A stretch of 64,000 nt of DNA from Bugulina stolonifera (lineage: Eukaryota; Bryozoa; Gymnolaemata; Cheilostomatida; Bugulidae): positions 3,648,733-3,712,732 of the forward strand of contig OW285188.1 in NCBI GenBank assembly GCA_935421135.1, in the 5' to 3' direction. The notes under the pieces were generated by a model. The model worked only from the letters and a program-made list of their open reading frames with translations, was not told where the DNA came from and did no database searches. Made by a program: the position numbers and the translations under genes. The first letter of the stretch is position 1, and the number at the start of each line of letters is the position of its first letter. Of the stretch, positions 23,083-36,309 are shown piece by piece.

Positions 23083-24662
23083 GGAGCCTTGACCTACCCA
23101 ACCACACCTTTTATTTATTTATATTCTCTGTCAATAATTTTTTCAGTAAATTATTTTGTAACCACAACAAACAATGCAACACCCACTGAATTTAGAAAAT
23201 ACATGTTCTGTATTTGGTCCACATACTTGCTGGTGTAATGGCTTACTTTTCTATTGTTCTGATTTTTTAAATTTTTTGAAAGAGAGTTATAGTTGATGCT
23301 GTTGATATTAAAATATTATTAGACAAGAGTTGACAGGGAATAGCCTGCCTCCCTTTGGGACACCCTTATTATAATAATATGATGTTTTGAGAGACGCAGC
23401 CCATTGCAGTGTGATATTATTATCTGTATTTTGGCTGAACTAGCATAGTCTCCTTTTATTAGTAGAATGTATATTCATGCTGCTGTATCTACAGCACCCC
23501 ACATACATGTAATATAATATATAGTATTATGGTATTAGTAACACATTATAAATTGTAATATTATATGGGTTACATTTCACATTGTAATTACTGTTATTGG
23601 AGCTCCAAACCATGCTATCCTAGCCCAAGGTCTAGAAATAAAACTGCCAACTGGAGACAACCTTTCATCTATTACCAACTAGCTGCTACAAAGATGTACA
23701 TAATATATATATAATATATATATCTATAATAACAACGCCTATTATAAATTGTATTACATTATATGGTATTAGAAGTTATGAAACTATACACCAAGTTGCT
23801 CAATTGTTGTTCAAAATTCTGCTAGTTGAATTACAGGATTTCATTTCAAACATCTCATCACATAGCATAAGATTATTATAGAGTAGGTATTTATAGATGG
23901 TGTAGTATAAATATCATAATTAAGTAATAAATAACCATATATTATGTAATATAATAGAGTATTTCCTAAAAATAGGAGTATTACTTGGAGGTACAGACAC
24001 CAGACTTAGAGCCAGTACTAGTTCAATACCTGCATGGTATGGATAACTCCAACACTGAAATTCTTTACAGAAAATAGTAGCCTGGGTCAGATACCATTAC
24101 ATGCTTATAATAATTATTGTCATAGTAGAAGTACAATTGACCTATCGTTAGATTTACAGTCCATATTAGTACTTCCCTCTAAATCACACCATGGTTAGAG
24201 AGAAAGAATCATCTGACCTTCATCTGTCCTTCATATCATTTCGTGAATGAAAAGAGAGAATAATAATTTAGTTCTTTTTACAGATTTTTTCTAAGTTAGA
24301 AATCCTGAACCTGTGATACTAGCAGCTGATTTTTTTGTAAGACAGCAGTAAGACTTCATCCATCTTGTCTACAAAACAAAATTGAGTGCTAAGTATTGGA
24401 ATACCAGGAATAAAAACATCAAAAAATACATCTACAGTGTAGTACTACTTTATATGGTAAAACTTCTTCCCCACACAAACATCTTCAAATGAACAGCAAT
24501 GCCACTAAAATGGTCTGGTGTTACAACTGCAACTATAATATCTCTGTACATCACACACAATGCACATCTGGATATGGATCAGTAGTTTAGATAATACAGC
24601 TCGCCACGCCAGCATAGGCCCACTTACTTGTAGATATCTGTATGCCTGTGTCACTCCCATTC
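23083..24662. other. Convergent 3' intergenic region between MTSS1 and the coiled-coil gene
   Basis: This holds the 3'UTRs of both genes. AATAAA at 23637-23642 is the clearest plus-strand polyadenylation signal for MTSS1. On the minus strand AATAAA occurs at 23455-23460, which, if used for the coiled-coil gene, would make the two 3' ends overlap. AT-rich throughout with no ORF of note. Confidence 0.5.
23637..23642 (+). terminator. Candidate MTSS1 polyadenylation signal AATAAA
   Basis: A canonical hexamer about 555 bases after the MTSS1 stop codon. Other AT-rich variants lie nearer, so the true cleavage site is uncertain. Confidence 0.4.
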
Positions 24663-27600
24663 TCAGCCATTTTGTTCGTCTTCAGCATTGATACCTTCCA
24701 TGTCATCAGGAGGTACAGGTGCTGCGAATTGACCATAGACTAGCAATGTAATCATTTGTACAGAACAATAGCAGATATCAGTTTCATTATCCTACCCAAT
24801 ACATAATATACATGTATGCCTCTGGCAGCTTGAGAAGTCTGGTTCAGTGTATTTCACAACTTTTTAAATACGCTTTGCTGTAAATATACAGTATTGCTAA
24901 GGAGTGCTCCCAGGTATATCTCTGAGCTGTACAGAAAGAGTACACTGTATGCATATTGAGTAATACAATGTATATGAGTATTAGTATTAGTATTAGATAG
25001 TGCATTTACTAAAGTCTGTTACAATAACAGACTTTGATGTAATTAAGGAAAAAATTTAGTATCAACCCCAAATACCCAGATGATGGTACGGAGATTTGTT
25101 AGTATTGAGCTGATCAAGTGGAAGGGTTGCCGTTACCAGTTACCATCTACATACCTGAGTCAGCACACTCACCTATTAAATCCAGAGCGGGCAGCTCCTG
25201 TGCTCTATTCTCTACAACAACAAATATGAAAGTGAAAGTGAAGGTTTAGTAGTGTATAAGATGACTACTTTGGGGAACAGTAGTAACTTTTCGTATCTAA
25301 TTTTATTTTGACACTGACTACCTTAATTCTACTATCTGACATCTGGTGAATATACATGCACATTGTACTATCTGACATCTGGTGAATATACATGTACATT
25401 GTACTATCTGATATCTGGTGAATATACATGTACATTGTATTGTTGTAGGAATAATATTGTAATGGAGTAGCATACTGCAGTGAGTGTTATTATAAGAGAT
25501 ACAGTGTAGAACAGTCCCAACGACCACCATGTAATATACACATGTAGAAACAAATAAATTCTGCGTTGGAACATGAGGACAGAGGACAGACCAGTGAACA
25601 CAGAGCAGCTGTTTTTAGAAATGAGAAAGTTGAGAGACTAGGCTGTTTGAGACTCATTCACAGTTCAACACATTAGAGAGAAAACAAAGAGGTGATAACT
25701 CTCATTACATATAAGCTACCAACTTCACGGCCACCCACTCACTACTCTATGAATATGAATTTTTGTATTGTGGCAGAGAGTTCAGGTAATGATTGAAATA
25801 TCAGAGCAGAACCATTAATAGTGAATAACTGGCATACAGTTATAATCGTATCATCCTGAATCTGGTATTGGTTATAATTATAATAATATATACATAAGAT
25901 GTAGCATTCCATTCCAACTCAGATTATTTGTAAACTGGATTACATACCAAACATAGACAACATACAGTAGTGAGTGACACTACACTATACACATGTACAT
26001 ACACTTGTGTATCTACATAAACACACACGTGGTTATACATATGTACATACACTAAACATATATAACAACGTGCATACACATCCACTTGTGTACATTTACA
26101 TGTATATACACACACATACACACGTTGCTTACAAATGCTTCTATTCTGTGGGTTCTGTGTACTGAAACGCATGGCAGAGTGAATTCAGACAGGTGAATGA
26201 CTAAGTGATACAGAATACTAGGCTATTATACCAGATTCTATTTATGTGTTACCAGTACACACCAGTTACATTACACAGGTTATAGAGACAAAGGTAGGAT
26301 GACTCCAAAACAATCTCTTCAACACAGAAATTTCAATTTGGAGTAAATTCAAATAATAATTATGACTCCATTTGGAGGCTCATCTTACCTACATGTGATC
26401 ATTACTGAAAGAAGATACATACAGTAACATGGTAGGAGTGAGAGGTAATACGAGCTGTGTGGGATGTGATTGGATGAAAAACTACACAAAGTGTATCACA
26501 TGTAGTTATTTACCATCAGCTGTCATGTGACTAAAAGACAACCACACACAGTAAATGCTCAGGTAATATTCTTCATATAAGACCAGGTCAAGATGAACAC
26601 ATACTTGAGAGAATCTGATAATATTCTACCATATATGGCAGTTTGTGGGCAAGTTGTGAAAAGGATTGATAATTCATTCAGCTTCACACTTCTTACACAA
26701 AGCTCCAATATGCTTAAATTTTCATAAAGAAATATAATAGTAATGGTATAGTAGGATAGTCAGTTGTTAATATTGCAGATATATATTACTCCTACCTGCT
26801 GAGTTGTCAGCCCTTGCCACTTGACCTCTTAAACCATGAACGTGAACGATTTGATGCATCTGGTTCTCCAGTTGGTCCACCCTATCTGTAACGACATGCT
26901 AACAATTATCAAACACTCATACAATAACACGGCACAACCATCACCATGACTGTGGACATATTGAAAAATATTAAAGTCAAGTATGACACACAGCTAAACA
27001 AGCCATGCAGTAGTGGTCAAAATAAGACAATTAGTGGTGAATTCACAATTTTAAGGTGCAGGTGAAATTATGTTATTAAAATGAGAAAACGACAAGCAAA
27101 AGACACATAAAATTGCTCACCACCGAGTTCTCTTTGCACAGTTGTATTTGTATCCACATCTGTAATGAATAATAAACACACTGCAGATAATATACCTACA
27201 GTAGTATACCTACAGTAGTATACCTGTAGTATACCTGTAGTATACCTGTAGTATACCTGTAGTACACCTGTAGTATAACTGTAGTATAAATCGCATGTAG
27301 TTGATTGGTTGAAACAGTAATACTGACCTTGCTGCAGACGTCTGATACTTGCTTCAGTTTCAGTCTGTTTGGTAACGGCATCGCTATGTTGGTTCGAGTG
27401 ACGGTTGAGCAGAACTAAAATACGACATGATGATAATATGACGGCATGATAGTATTACAGTGGAACGTGTATAATCCAAACGTTGCTACATGACAGGATG
27501 CTTTGACAGTTCAGATTTTTAATTAAATATCAACACGTTAGTCTTTGAGTGAAAACCGTACAAAACTAAAATGACACGCCATCTGGTGGAGCATTGCTTT

Positions 27601-30600
27601 TATATCAATTTTATGTTTGTATATATAATGGAGGTCTACGCCATACTACATTATACGTACATACTACATTATACGTACATACTACATTATACGTACATAC
27701 TACATTATACATACATACTACTGTACATTATACATACATACTACATTATACGTACATACTACATTATACGTACATACTACATTATACGTACATACTACAT
27801 TATACGTACATACTACATTATACGTACATACTATATTATACGTACATACTACATTATACGTACATACTATATTATACGTACATACTACATTATACGTACA
27901 TACTACATTATACGTACATACTACATTATACATACATACTACCTTATACGTACATACTACATTATACGTACATACTACATTATACGTACATACTACATTA
28001 TACGTACATACTACATTATACGTACATACTACATTATACGTACATACTACATTATACGTACATACTACATTATACGTACATACTATATTATACGTACATA
28101 CTACATTATACGTACATACTACATTATACGTACATACTACATTATACGTACATACTACCTTATACGTACATACTACATTATACGTACATACTACATTATA
28201 CGTACATACTACATTATACGTACATACTACATTATACGTACATACTACATTATACGTACATACTACATTATACGTACATACTACATTATACGTACATACT
28301 ACATTATACGTACATACTACATTATACGTACATACTACATTATACGTACATACTACATTATACATATAATATATTATGTACATGTACAACTACAAATGTA
28401 CATCCTCTAATACTAGATGCACCAACCTCGATGTTGAACCTGTACATCGTGAATGTTTTTATACCGCTGGTTATTCTGTAGGACCCAACCCTTCATGTTT
28501 CCCATAACCCCTGTAAAGAGAAAGAACAGCACACACACATTCAATATATCCCAACATATACACTGTAGGACTGCAGGACTATAACACATGTATAACAATC
28601 ACTACATTCACCGGTTTTACTCTGATCAACAACTGAGAAATTTGAAACACTTTCACACGCTGATACTTCTAACTGAAAAAAGCGTCCAACTTTTTTCAAG
28701 TTCTGCAACCACAGATTTTTTTAAATGGGAATTTTGCGACCAAATTTAGACAAAAGACCAGCATCTACAGACATTGTGCGCAGAGTGTATATTTATTTCA
28801 TCCATGTAACTATCTAGATAAGGAGCTAATAGGATATAAACATGGAAGAAGACAGATTATTAAAATATCTCACTTTTGAACTCAGCCTCCAGCTCCCTGG
28901 CTACCGACTCACACCTACTGCTGTGATCTACAACACAGACAATGTAGGGGCACACTCAGTACATAATAACTACATACAAACTGATAGTATGCACCACATG
29001 TACATCTATAATACTACAAGTATGTTGACCAAGGTTGGAGTATGATACCACTGCCCTCACATATCATACAATACTGGACACTGCTAATAAATTATAAGAA
29101 TCTTGTTATATCTGACGAGAATTTGACACAAGAAAATATATGGGATTATTCAGATTACCAACTCAGTTATGCTCTATGTATTGTAGTTTGTAGGATTTAA
29201 CCTTTGGAATACATGTATATAGACATAGGCATACATAAATGTATCTATTACATCTATACATACATGAATCAGTATACTTGCTGTAAATATACAGTGTTGC
29301 CAAAGTGTGCTCCTAGGTATATCTCTGAGCTGTACTGATGTGGTGCCAAACACCGAAACAGCACACTGTATGCGGATTGAGTAATACAATGTATATGTAT
29401 ATACAGATATACTGTACATATTACTGTATAACCAAATACTATATATACAGCAGAGTATCCACCCACCTTCAAGTGTCTGTTTCATCATATTAAACTGACT
29501 GGCCAATCCACCTGTTAAATACAGTCATGTTATACTATTATACTATTATACCACACAGTCATGTTATACTATTATACTCTTATACCACACAGTCATGTTA
29601 TACTATTATACTCTTATACCACACAGTCATGTTATACTATTATACTCTTATACCACACAGTCATGTTATACTATTATACCACACAGCCATGTTATACTAT
29701 TATACTCTTATACCACACAGTCATGTTATACTATTATACTATTATACCACACAGTCATGTTATACTATTATACTCTTATACCACCCAGTCATGGTATACT
29801 ATTATACTCTTATACCACACAGTCATGTTATACTATTATACTCTTATACCACACAGTCATGTTATACTATTATACTCTTATACCACACAGCCATGTTATA
29901 CTATTATACTCTTATACCACACAGCCATGTTATACTATTATACTCTTATACCACACAGTCATGTTATACTATTATACTCTTATACCACACAGTCATGTTA
30001 TACTATTATACTCTTATACCACACAGTCATGTTATACTATTATACTATTATACCACACAGTCATGTTATACTATTATACTCTTATACCACACAGCCATGT
30101 TATACTATTATACTCTTATACCACACAGTCATGTTATACTATTATACTCTTATACCACACAGTCATGTTATACTATTATACTCTTATACCACACAGTCAT
30201 GTTATACTATTATACTCTTATACCACACAGTCATGTTATACTATTATACTCTTATACCACACAGTCATGTTATACTATTATACTCTTATACCACACAGTC
30301 ATGTTATACTATTATACTATTATACCACACAGCCATGTTATACTATTATACTCTTATACCACACAGTCATGTTATACTATTATACTCTTATACCACACAG
30401 TCATGTTATACTATTATACTCTTATACCACACAGTCATGTTATACTATTATACTCTTATACCACACAGTCATGTTATACTATTATACTATTATACCACAC
30501 AGCCATGTTATACTATTATACTCTTATACCACACAGTCATGTTATACTATTATACTCTTATACCACACAGTCATGTTATACTATTATACTCTTATACCAC

Positions 30601-33600
30601 ACAGTCATGTTATACTATTATACTATTATACCACACAGCCATGTTATACTATTATACTCTTATACCACACAGTCATGTTATACTATTATACTCTTATACC
30701 ACACAGTCATGTTATACTATTATACTCTTATACCACACAGTCATGTTATACTATTATACTCTTATACCACACAGTCATGTTATACTATTATACTATTATA
30801 CCACACAGCCATGTTATACTATTATACTCTTATACCACACAGTCATGTTATACTATTATACTCTTATACCACACAGTCATGTTATACTATTATACTCTTA
30901 TACTAGTCCCTCTGTGTAATAATACTGACCTGTATAAGGTATTATTGTGAGGAAAATCCGTAGAATTATAAAATTAATCAAATTAAGTATTTTAACGGAT
31001 TGTATAGACAATACAACCAATAGGGAGACATGACTAGAAACTAATTAAACATTGATCATTTCAGAATTTATTCATCAATTAAACCATTGCAAACATCGGT
31101 AACTGAAAAAGGTACAAGCTTTGCAAGTATGTACATGTGTAACTATAAGTATAAGTATGTACTGTACATGTACATGTATAAGTGTAAGTATAAGTATGTA
31201 CTGTACATGTACATGTATAACTATAAGTATAAGTATGTACTGTACATGTACATGTATAACTATAAGTATAAGTATGTACTGTACATGTATAAGTGTAAGT
31301 AAGTACATGTATTAATAAGTGTAAGTATGTACATGTATTAATAAGTGTAAGTATGTACGTGTATAAGTGTAAGTATGTATGTGTATAAGTGTAAGTATGT
31401 ACGTGTATAAGTGTAAGTATGTATGTGTATAAGTGTAAGTATGTACGTGTATAAGTGTAAGTATGTACATGTATAAGTGTAAGTATGTACGTGTATTAAT
31501 AAGTGTAAGTATGTATGTGTATAAGTGTAAGTATGTATGTGTATTAATAAGTGTAAGTATGTATGTGTATAAGTGTAAGTATGTATGTGTATAAGTGTAA
31601 GTACATGTATGTATGTGTATATCTTACATTGTATGTTCTGAATCTTTTGCTCAGTCACATGGCTGTCTCTCTGTCTTGTTTCATCAAACAAACCTGTTCA
31701 ACAAGATTTTAACAAATAATTCATATTATCATATTTACATTATGTATATGTTTGTGTACACTGTACAAGCAATCCAAACTTCATAGATTTATTAGCACTA
31801 ACGATAGTATACTATAAATGTACACTGTTATATATAATGTATATGTACAATGTACATACATTGAATCTGATATTTGATACCATCAATCTGCCTCTGTAAG
31901 TCGGCTATCCCAGAGTTCCTCTTCGTAGCACATTCTGTGTAAAACATAAACTGTTTATACATACACACCAGCAAGCACCTAGTACTACTTGTACTTGTTT
32001 GTCAGCATGTTGGGTCAACTTTACCTAATCATGTACATCATGGTACTGCTAACCAATTTACATGAGAATTACCGGTTACATGACATTAACCGGTCACATG
32101 ACACAAACCGGTCACATGGCACTAACCAGTCACATCATTTTAAATGCATATACCTCCGTGACCGGAATAAGCCTATCTTGTAGCAGCGTAATTTAACTAA
32201 CTAGTTCAATCACACCACTACATTCAAAAGTGTAATAAATTTAGTACACTCTCAGTTCTGCACCATTTACCACCACCACAACCACTGTAGTCTAACAGGT
32301 CTTACTATGATAAGTGCACATACCTTTCCCAAAGTCCTTCAACATATTCTCTACTTTGGTCAAAAGATCAGCTAAAAAATTAAACAAATGTGCATCAAAA
32401 TCGATATTTAGAATGATATGGTGTACCATGTACCATGTTCTTTTGTCCATTGTACATGTACACCTACACACAATGCGAGCTGACACTATGTACATACATG
32501 TACATGCACTACACAGGAGCACAATATCCTGCATACAATATACATATACACTGTACTGTATAATATATATGTAACTAACACTCACCTTCAAGCTCTGCCT
32601 CCCCTCGATGTAACATTTCGTAGTCTACAACAAGTACATGTAGCGTGCAATAGAACAGGGGAAGCTTCTACCAGTATAGTCTATACAAACACATGCACTC
32701 TGTCCAATATACACACACATACGAGCTGCAGAGCCAGACAGCACTACTACTGCATCACTGCAATCAAACCTTGAATGGTGTCTAGTCTAGGGACAGGAGG
32801 AGATAAACTGACATACCAGATCGTAGCTTCTCATTCTCATCCATCAAGAAAAGATTCTTGGCTGAAATAGAGGATGCAGTGAATGTAGGGTATAGTCACC
32901 GACTGACTACGTATATGCTAATCAACAAACAGTAAATAGCCTACTTGGTTTTATCACAAGTATGTACAAGTATGTGTATGGCAGGTATGCACATGTATGT
33001 TGTATGGCAGGTATGTAATGTACAATATGATATGTATGGCGCACCTTGTGAATCTTTTAGCTCTTTCTCCAGCGTAGCAATCCTTTCTAAAAAATACAGC
33101 AAAGTTCACTCAAGCCTTCCTAACATCAAATATTTAATCACATAATGCTGCTCTTCAAGTTTGATATCATCTCCTGGTGACAGCGGTGTGGTCCTATTTC
33201 CTATACCACTAATGACTCATCCATGACTCTTTCAAGACAATACATTTTCATGCAAATGTGTCCCCAGCTGGGAGTTGCTAGCTCCTGTTTAACCAGTTGA
33301 GATTCTCCCCATTGACCCCAGCCGTGAGACATCAACATTCACTAAATATGTAATAAAAACCTTGGTATATGTTATAATGTAGCAAATACTTTGCAAAACT
33401 TCAGAAAATGAGAGTTGTCTTCTCTTCATTTTGTAAGTTGTCAGCTCTTACCCCAAACTTAACCTCAATATATAGAGACGTTTCTTATCACGTATATAGT
33501 AGATGTTAATTACTGCAGCAGCACCTTACTGACGGCTTATAGCTATGAGTAGCCTAGGATAGGTCAATGGTCTATCATTAGTACACAGAGCTGATGGGAG

Positions 33601-35057
33601 AGTAGACAAACCTGAAGATGTAGAGGAGGCATCTGGGATGGTCACCAGATCCTCAGCAATACACAAGTCATCAGTGTTATCTCCACCATTCAGACCATCC
33701 ACTAGCTGACTGTCATCTTGACCACCATCTACAAATCAACCAGCTTCCATCAATAATCAATGAATTCTTCGGCTGACCACCATATGTACATGGACATACA
33801 TATATATACAATGTACATGTACATACACAAAATACATTGTATATACACGTGCACATGTGCATTATATATATACATATACATTGCATATGCACATTGATCA
33901 AGATGAGATGATAGAGACCATGCATAAGTCAATTTCTACCATAAATCACAGTCAATACCAGCTACTGTTACTAAACTGTTATAACCAGAACAACTATAAG
34001 AGCACAAGCTGTACTTGAGAGAGTTACAGACCCTTCTTTATATAATGCTCAGCTTCCATCTTAACCTACCAGTTCAACTAAATATTACCTTTTCAATGTC
34101 CATAGTTTGGGTCGGCATAGAAACAGTGGGGGCATGACCAGTCTATGTAATTAACACCCTAATACTGTCAGCCAATGGTAAGTATAGGCTATACTGTCAA
34201 CTACTAATTCAGCAGATAACAGAGTATCGTAATGTAACTAGTAACATAGACATGTTTACTTACCTCCATATGGATTGATAGAGGAAGTGCTAAAAGAAAA
34301 GCAAGAAACAATAAATGCACCTTCAGTATGTGAGTGCGCAGTGTTAGCTACCAGTATTATGAGTGTGCAGTGTTAGCTACCAGTATACGAGTGTGCAATG
34401 TTAGCTACCAGAATGGTTGTGCAGGTTGCAATTCTTATGCAGCCCACAACTACAACTATTATTATAATATCATAGAAGAGTTGGAGTTATCTACACTTGA
34501 ACATCAGTACAACACAGATAATATGTTGAATTTTTACATAGACAGTGTTACATGATGACTGATAGTCCTAGCCTATACCTATTTAGTTTCTTCTAATCAT
34601 TCTCTAAATGTAAAGAATGAAACCAATACTGCTAGACTCAGCTAGAGAAAAGAAAGATAATTCCAAAAACAAAATGGCTTAGATATAATATTCTTTCAAC
34701 CTTGTATCGGTTTACGCAGTCTGTCAATGACGAGTCAACTGGACTTCACATGACACATCCCTTATTAGTGTAAAAACCTTAAAAAATTTAGAATCAAGAG
34801 AAGATAACTAACTATACACTCACTCCCTCAATCTGCTGGATACTTATTTTAATCTTGCTTTACTGTATATTACAGGCCTACACATGTAAATGAATACCTA
34901 TAATATAATTATGATAACCAACATAATATAGTGATGGAATACCACAGAAGTAAGAGAATATAACTCCACTAAGCTAACATATCACTACCAGCTCATCATA
35001 GTATTACCTGGGAACACTGTAGAATCCACTCTCCTGTGATGTTGGTGGTATTGACAT
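24663..35057 (-). CDS. Unrecognised coiled-coil protein built from 16 tiny exons
   Basis: Exons in gene order: 35057-35008, 34289-34264, 33728-33612, 33086-33045, 32861-32817, 32624-32586, 32371-32324, 31934-31860, 31693-31628, 29511-29467, 28510-28427, 27414-27328, 27159-27124, 26885-26796, 25211-25173, 24739-24663. They sum to 966 nt (321 aa plus stop), and every junction agrees in phase. From exon 3 to exon 15 every exon is a multiple of 3 and every junction is phase 1. Residues 1-64 are Ser/Thr/Asp/Gly-rich. About 65-185 looks like a coiled coil (ERIATLEKELKDSQ, MDENEKLRSDYEML, ADLLTKVENMLKDF, GIADLQRQIDGIKYQIQ). About 186-283 is Gln/Asn/Lys-rich and probably helical (DRVDQLENQMHQIV). The tail is acidic (PPDDMEGINAEDEQNG). 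No signal peptide or membrane segment. I do not recognise a family. A 5'UTR acceptor is plausible at 35073. Some exons may be alternative or missed. Confidence 0.72.
25212..26795 (-). other. Coiled-coil gene intron between exons 14 and 15
   Basis: About 1.6 kb. It contains the 36-bp triplicate and, around 25980-26130, a run of CACAC/TACATGTA-rich simple sequence. No further exon with a compatible phase-1 structure was recognised, although a short one could be missed. Confidence 0.5.
25330..25437. repeat. 36-bp minisatellite, 3 units
   Basis: A unit starting ACTATCTGACATCTGGTGAA and ending in ACATGTACATTGT occurs three times with few changes. It lies in the intron between exons 14 and 15 of the coiled-coil gene. 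Confidence 0.9.
27190..27290. repeat. Short-period tandem repeat (AGTATACCTGT-type)
   Basis: About eight loosely repeated 11-13-bp units of GTAGTATACCT/TGTAGTATACC, between exons 12 and 13 of the coiled-coil gene, ending about 40 bp before exon 12. Confidence 0.85.
27650..28366. repeat. 18-bp minisatellite, about 40 units, TACGTA-containing
   Basis: The unit CTACATTATACGTACATA is repeated about 40 times with few variants (CATACATA, TATATTAT, ACCTTATA). It fills most of the 1.0-kb intron between exons 11 and 12 of the coiled-coil gene and ends about 60 bp from the exon 11 donor. Two copies of a rare ACCTTATAC variant are 216 bp (12 units) apart, suggesting block duplication. Open frames on both strands are only a by-product of the 18-bp period. 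Confidence 0.97.
29523..30903. repeat. 34-bp minisatellite, about 40 units, with higher-order structure
   Basis: The unit contains GTTATACTATTATACTCTTA followed by TACCACACAGTCAT. Variants (CTATTATACC for CTCTTATACC, CAGCCAT for CAGTCAT) recur as a pair at 30331, 30501, 30637 and 30807, i.e. at 5, 4 and 5 units. The array starts about 11 bp from the exon 10 acceptor of the coiled-coil gene (minus strand). Because 34 is not a multiple of three, the three long plus-strand frames share one 34-codon cycle. Confidence 0.97.
31130..31615. repeat. Compound GTA-rich minisatellite
   Basis: 31140-31290 has 3-4 units of about 43 bp (TATAAGTATAAGTATGTACTGTACATGTACATG-like). 31300-31615 has ~22-bp units of AAGTGTAAGTATGTACGTGTAT. 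The array ends only about 12 bases beyond the donor of exon 9 (31628) of the coiled-coil gene. The sequence can fold through TGTACATGTACA palindromes. Confidence 0.93.
34325..34412. repeat. ~28-bp tandem repeat, 3 units
   Basis: GTGCAGTGTTAGCTACCAG recurs three times with about 28-bp spacing, directly beside exon 2 of the coiled-coil gene on its upstream side. Confidence 0.85.
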
Positions 35058-35073
35058 GCTTGCAGCACACCAC

Positions 35074-36300
35074 CTGTAACCATATTACCAAATATTTACA
35101 ACGAGCCAACCAAGTAGAGAATACTATAATAGCAGAAACAATGGAGACATCTTTACATTTCATAGATAGTCAAGTGAAGGGACCATTTAACTTCCAAAGT
35201 TGAATAATTATCTGTTTAGTGGATCTTTACTATTGGACATTTATTTAGAGAGCGGCAAATCTATACTAGTGGTGAAACATCTGTCAGAAGACGGAGAATA
35301 AAACTTATGTACAATGTGTGTAGGTTAATAATTAGACTATTATACCCAATAAATTATCCGTCATTCGGGATCATTGTTTATAGTAAAAGCAGTGTCAGGG
35401 CCTATATCAGACCATTGTCATCAGATTTTATAAGGAAAGACTTTTTATATACTAATAGAGGGGGATATGTAACTCTCCATGTATATTCGAAAGAGAACAA
35501 TATTTCACCAGGTCAGCTGCACAGTTTCAGGAAATAGGTCTTATGATTCTCATCATTCAGTATTTGCACACTTCCCAAAACACCGAGGCACCCCTCTCGG
35601 ACTTTTCAATAAACCTTTGGTATTCTGTATTTATGAGGGTTTTATACCCTAGTAAACCTACTCCCTCGTCTATTCATCAAGGTAGATGTATTAGTCGAAA
35701 TTCACTAAATACCAGTCTCGCTCCAAAAATCTCTATTTCTACTTTCTATTTCTACTATTTCTACTGCCCCTGTCCTGAAAATACACTGTTTGCTATGTTA
35801 GCCCATACTAATTCCGGTTTGGGTGTTTTGCCAAACTTCAATTACTAAGCAACCAAAGACCTTCACAGCAATATATATTTCCGCCTGCCTGATATAATAT
35901 CCTAATGTTTTTTTTTTCGCTACACCCGCACTAGTTGAGTTTTTACAGAAAATACTTTATTTTCAAAAGTTATGCTGGATGAACGACATCAGCTCCATTT
36001 GCTTATTCAATTCTAAATGATTAATTATTAATTAATAGAGGTGTACTAAGTACTGCAGTAGGCTATGTGTTTAAAAACAAGAGACAAGAAGTTAGTAATT
36101 TATTTATTTTTACTTTACATCCAATATTGTTATTCTCTATTCTACTTCTTATTGTAATTAAATTAATATTTTAAGTTTATTTTGCTTACTTTAAGTTTTA
36201 TATTATTATGACTTATTTACATCTCATGAAGATTTCCCTGGATGGACGTCAACTGAGAGAAAAGAAGGTAATATGTATTCATTACACATATGTATTGTAA
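35074..36300. other. Unassigned stretch upstream of the coiled-coil gene
   Basis: The minus-strand promoter of the coiled-coil gene should begin here. Two plus-strand ORFs (35307-35537 and 35543-35848) follow each other, but I recognise no domain. The second contains low-complexity FYFYYFYC. From 35900 the sequence is very AT-rich. It may be decayed transposon sequence, since LINE pieces begin at 36310. Confidence 0.4.
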
Positions 36301-36309
36301 TCAACACTA

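Noticed and set aside
27571..28481. Long ORFs of 220-295 codons (YYIIRT, HYTYIL, NVVCTY repeats) on both strands
   Set aside because: They only read the 18-bp minisatellite, whose period keeps frames open; no non-repeat domain or splice context supports them.
29523..30903. CRISPR-like array of ~34-bp repeats
   Set aside because: Units are contiguous with no unique spacers, there are no cas genes, and the host is an animal. It is a minisatellite.
29527..30950. Three overlapping ORFs of ~450 codons
   Set aside because: They are the same 34-codon cycle of the 34-bp array read in three offsets.
35307..35848. Two successive ORFs of 76 and 101 codons
   Set aside because: No family resemblance, low-complexity parts and no splice support; may be decayed transposon.
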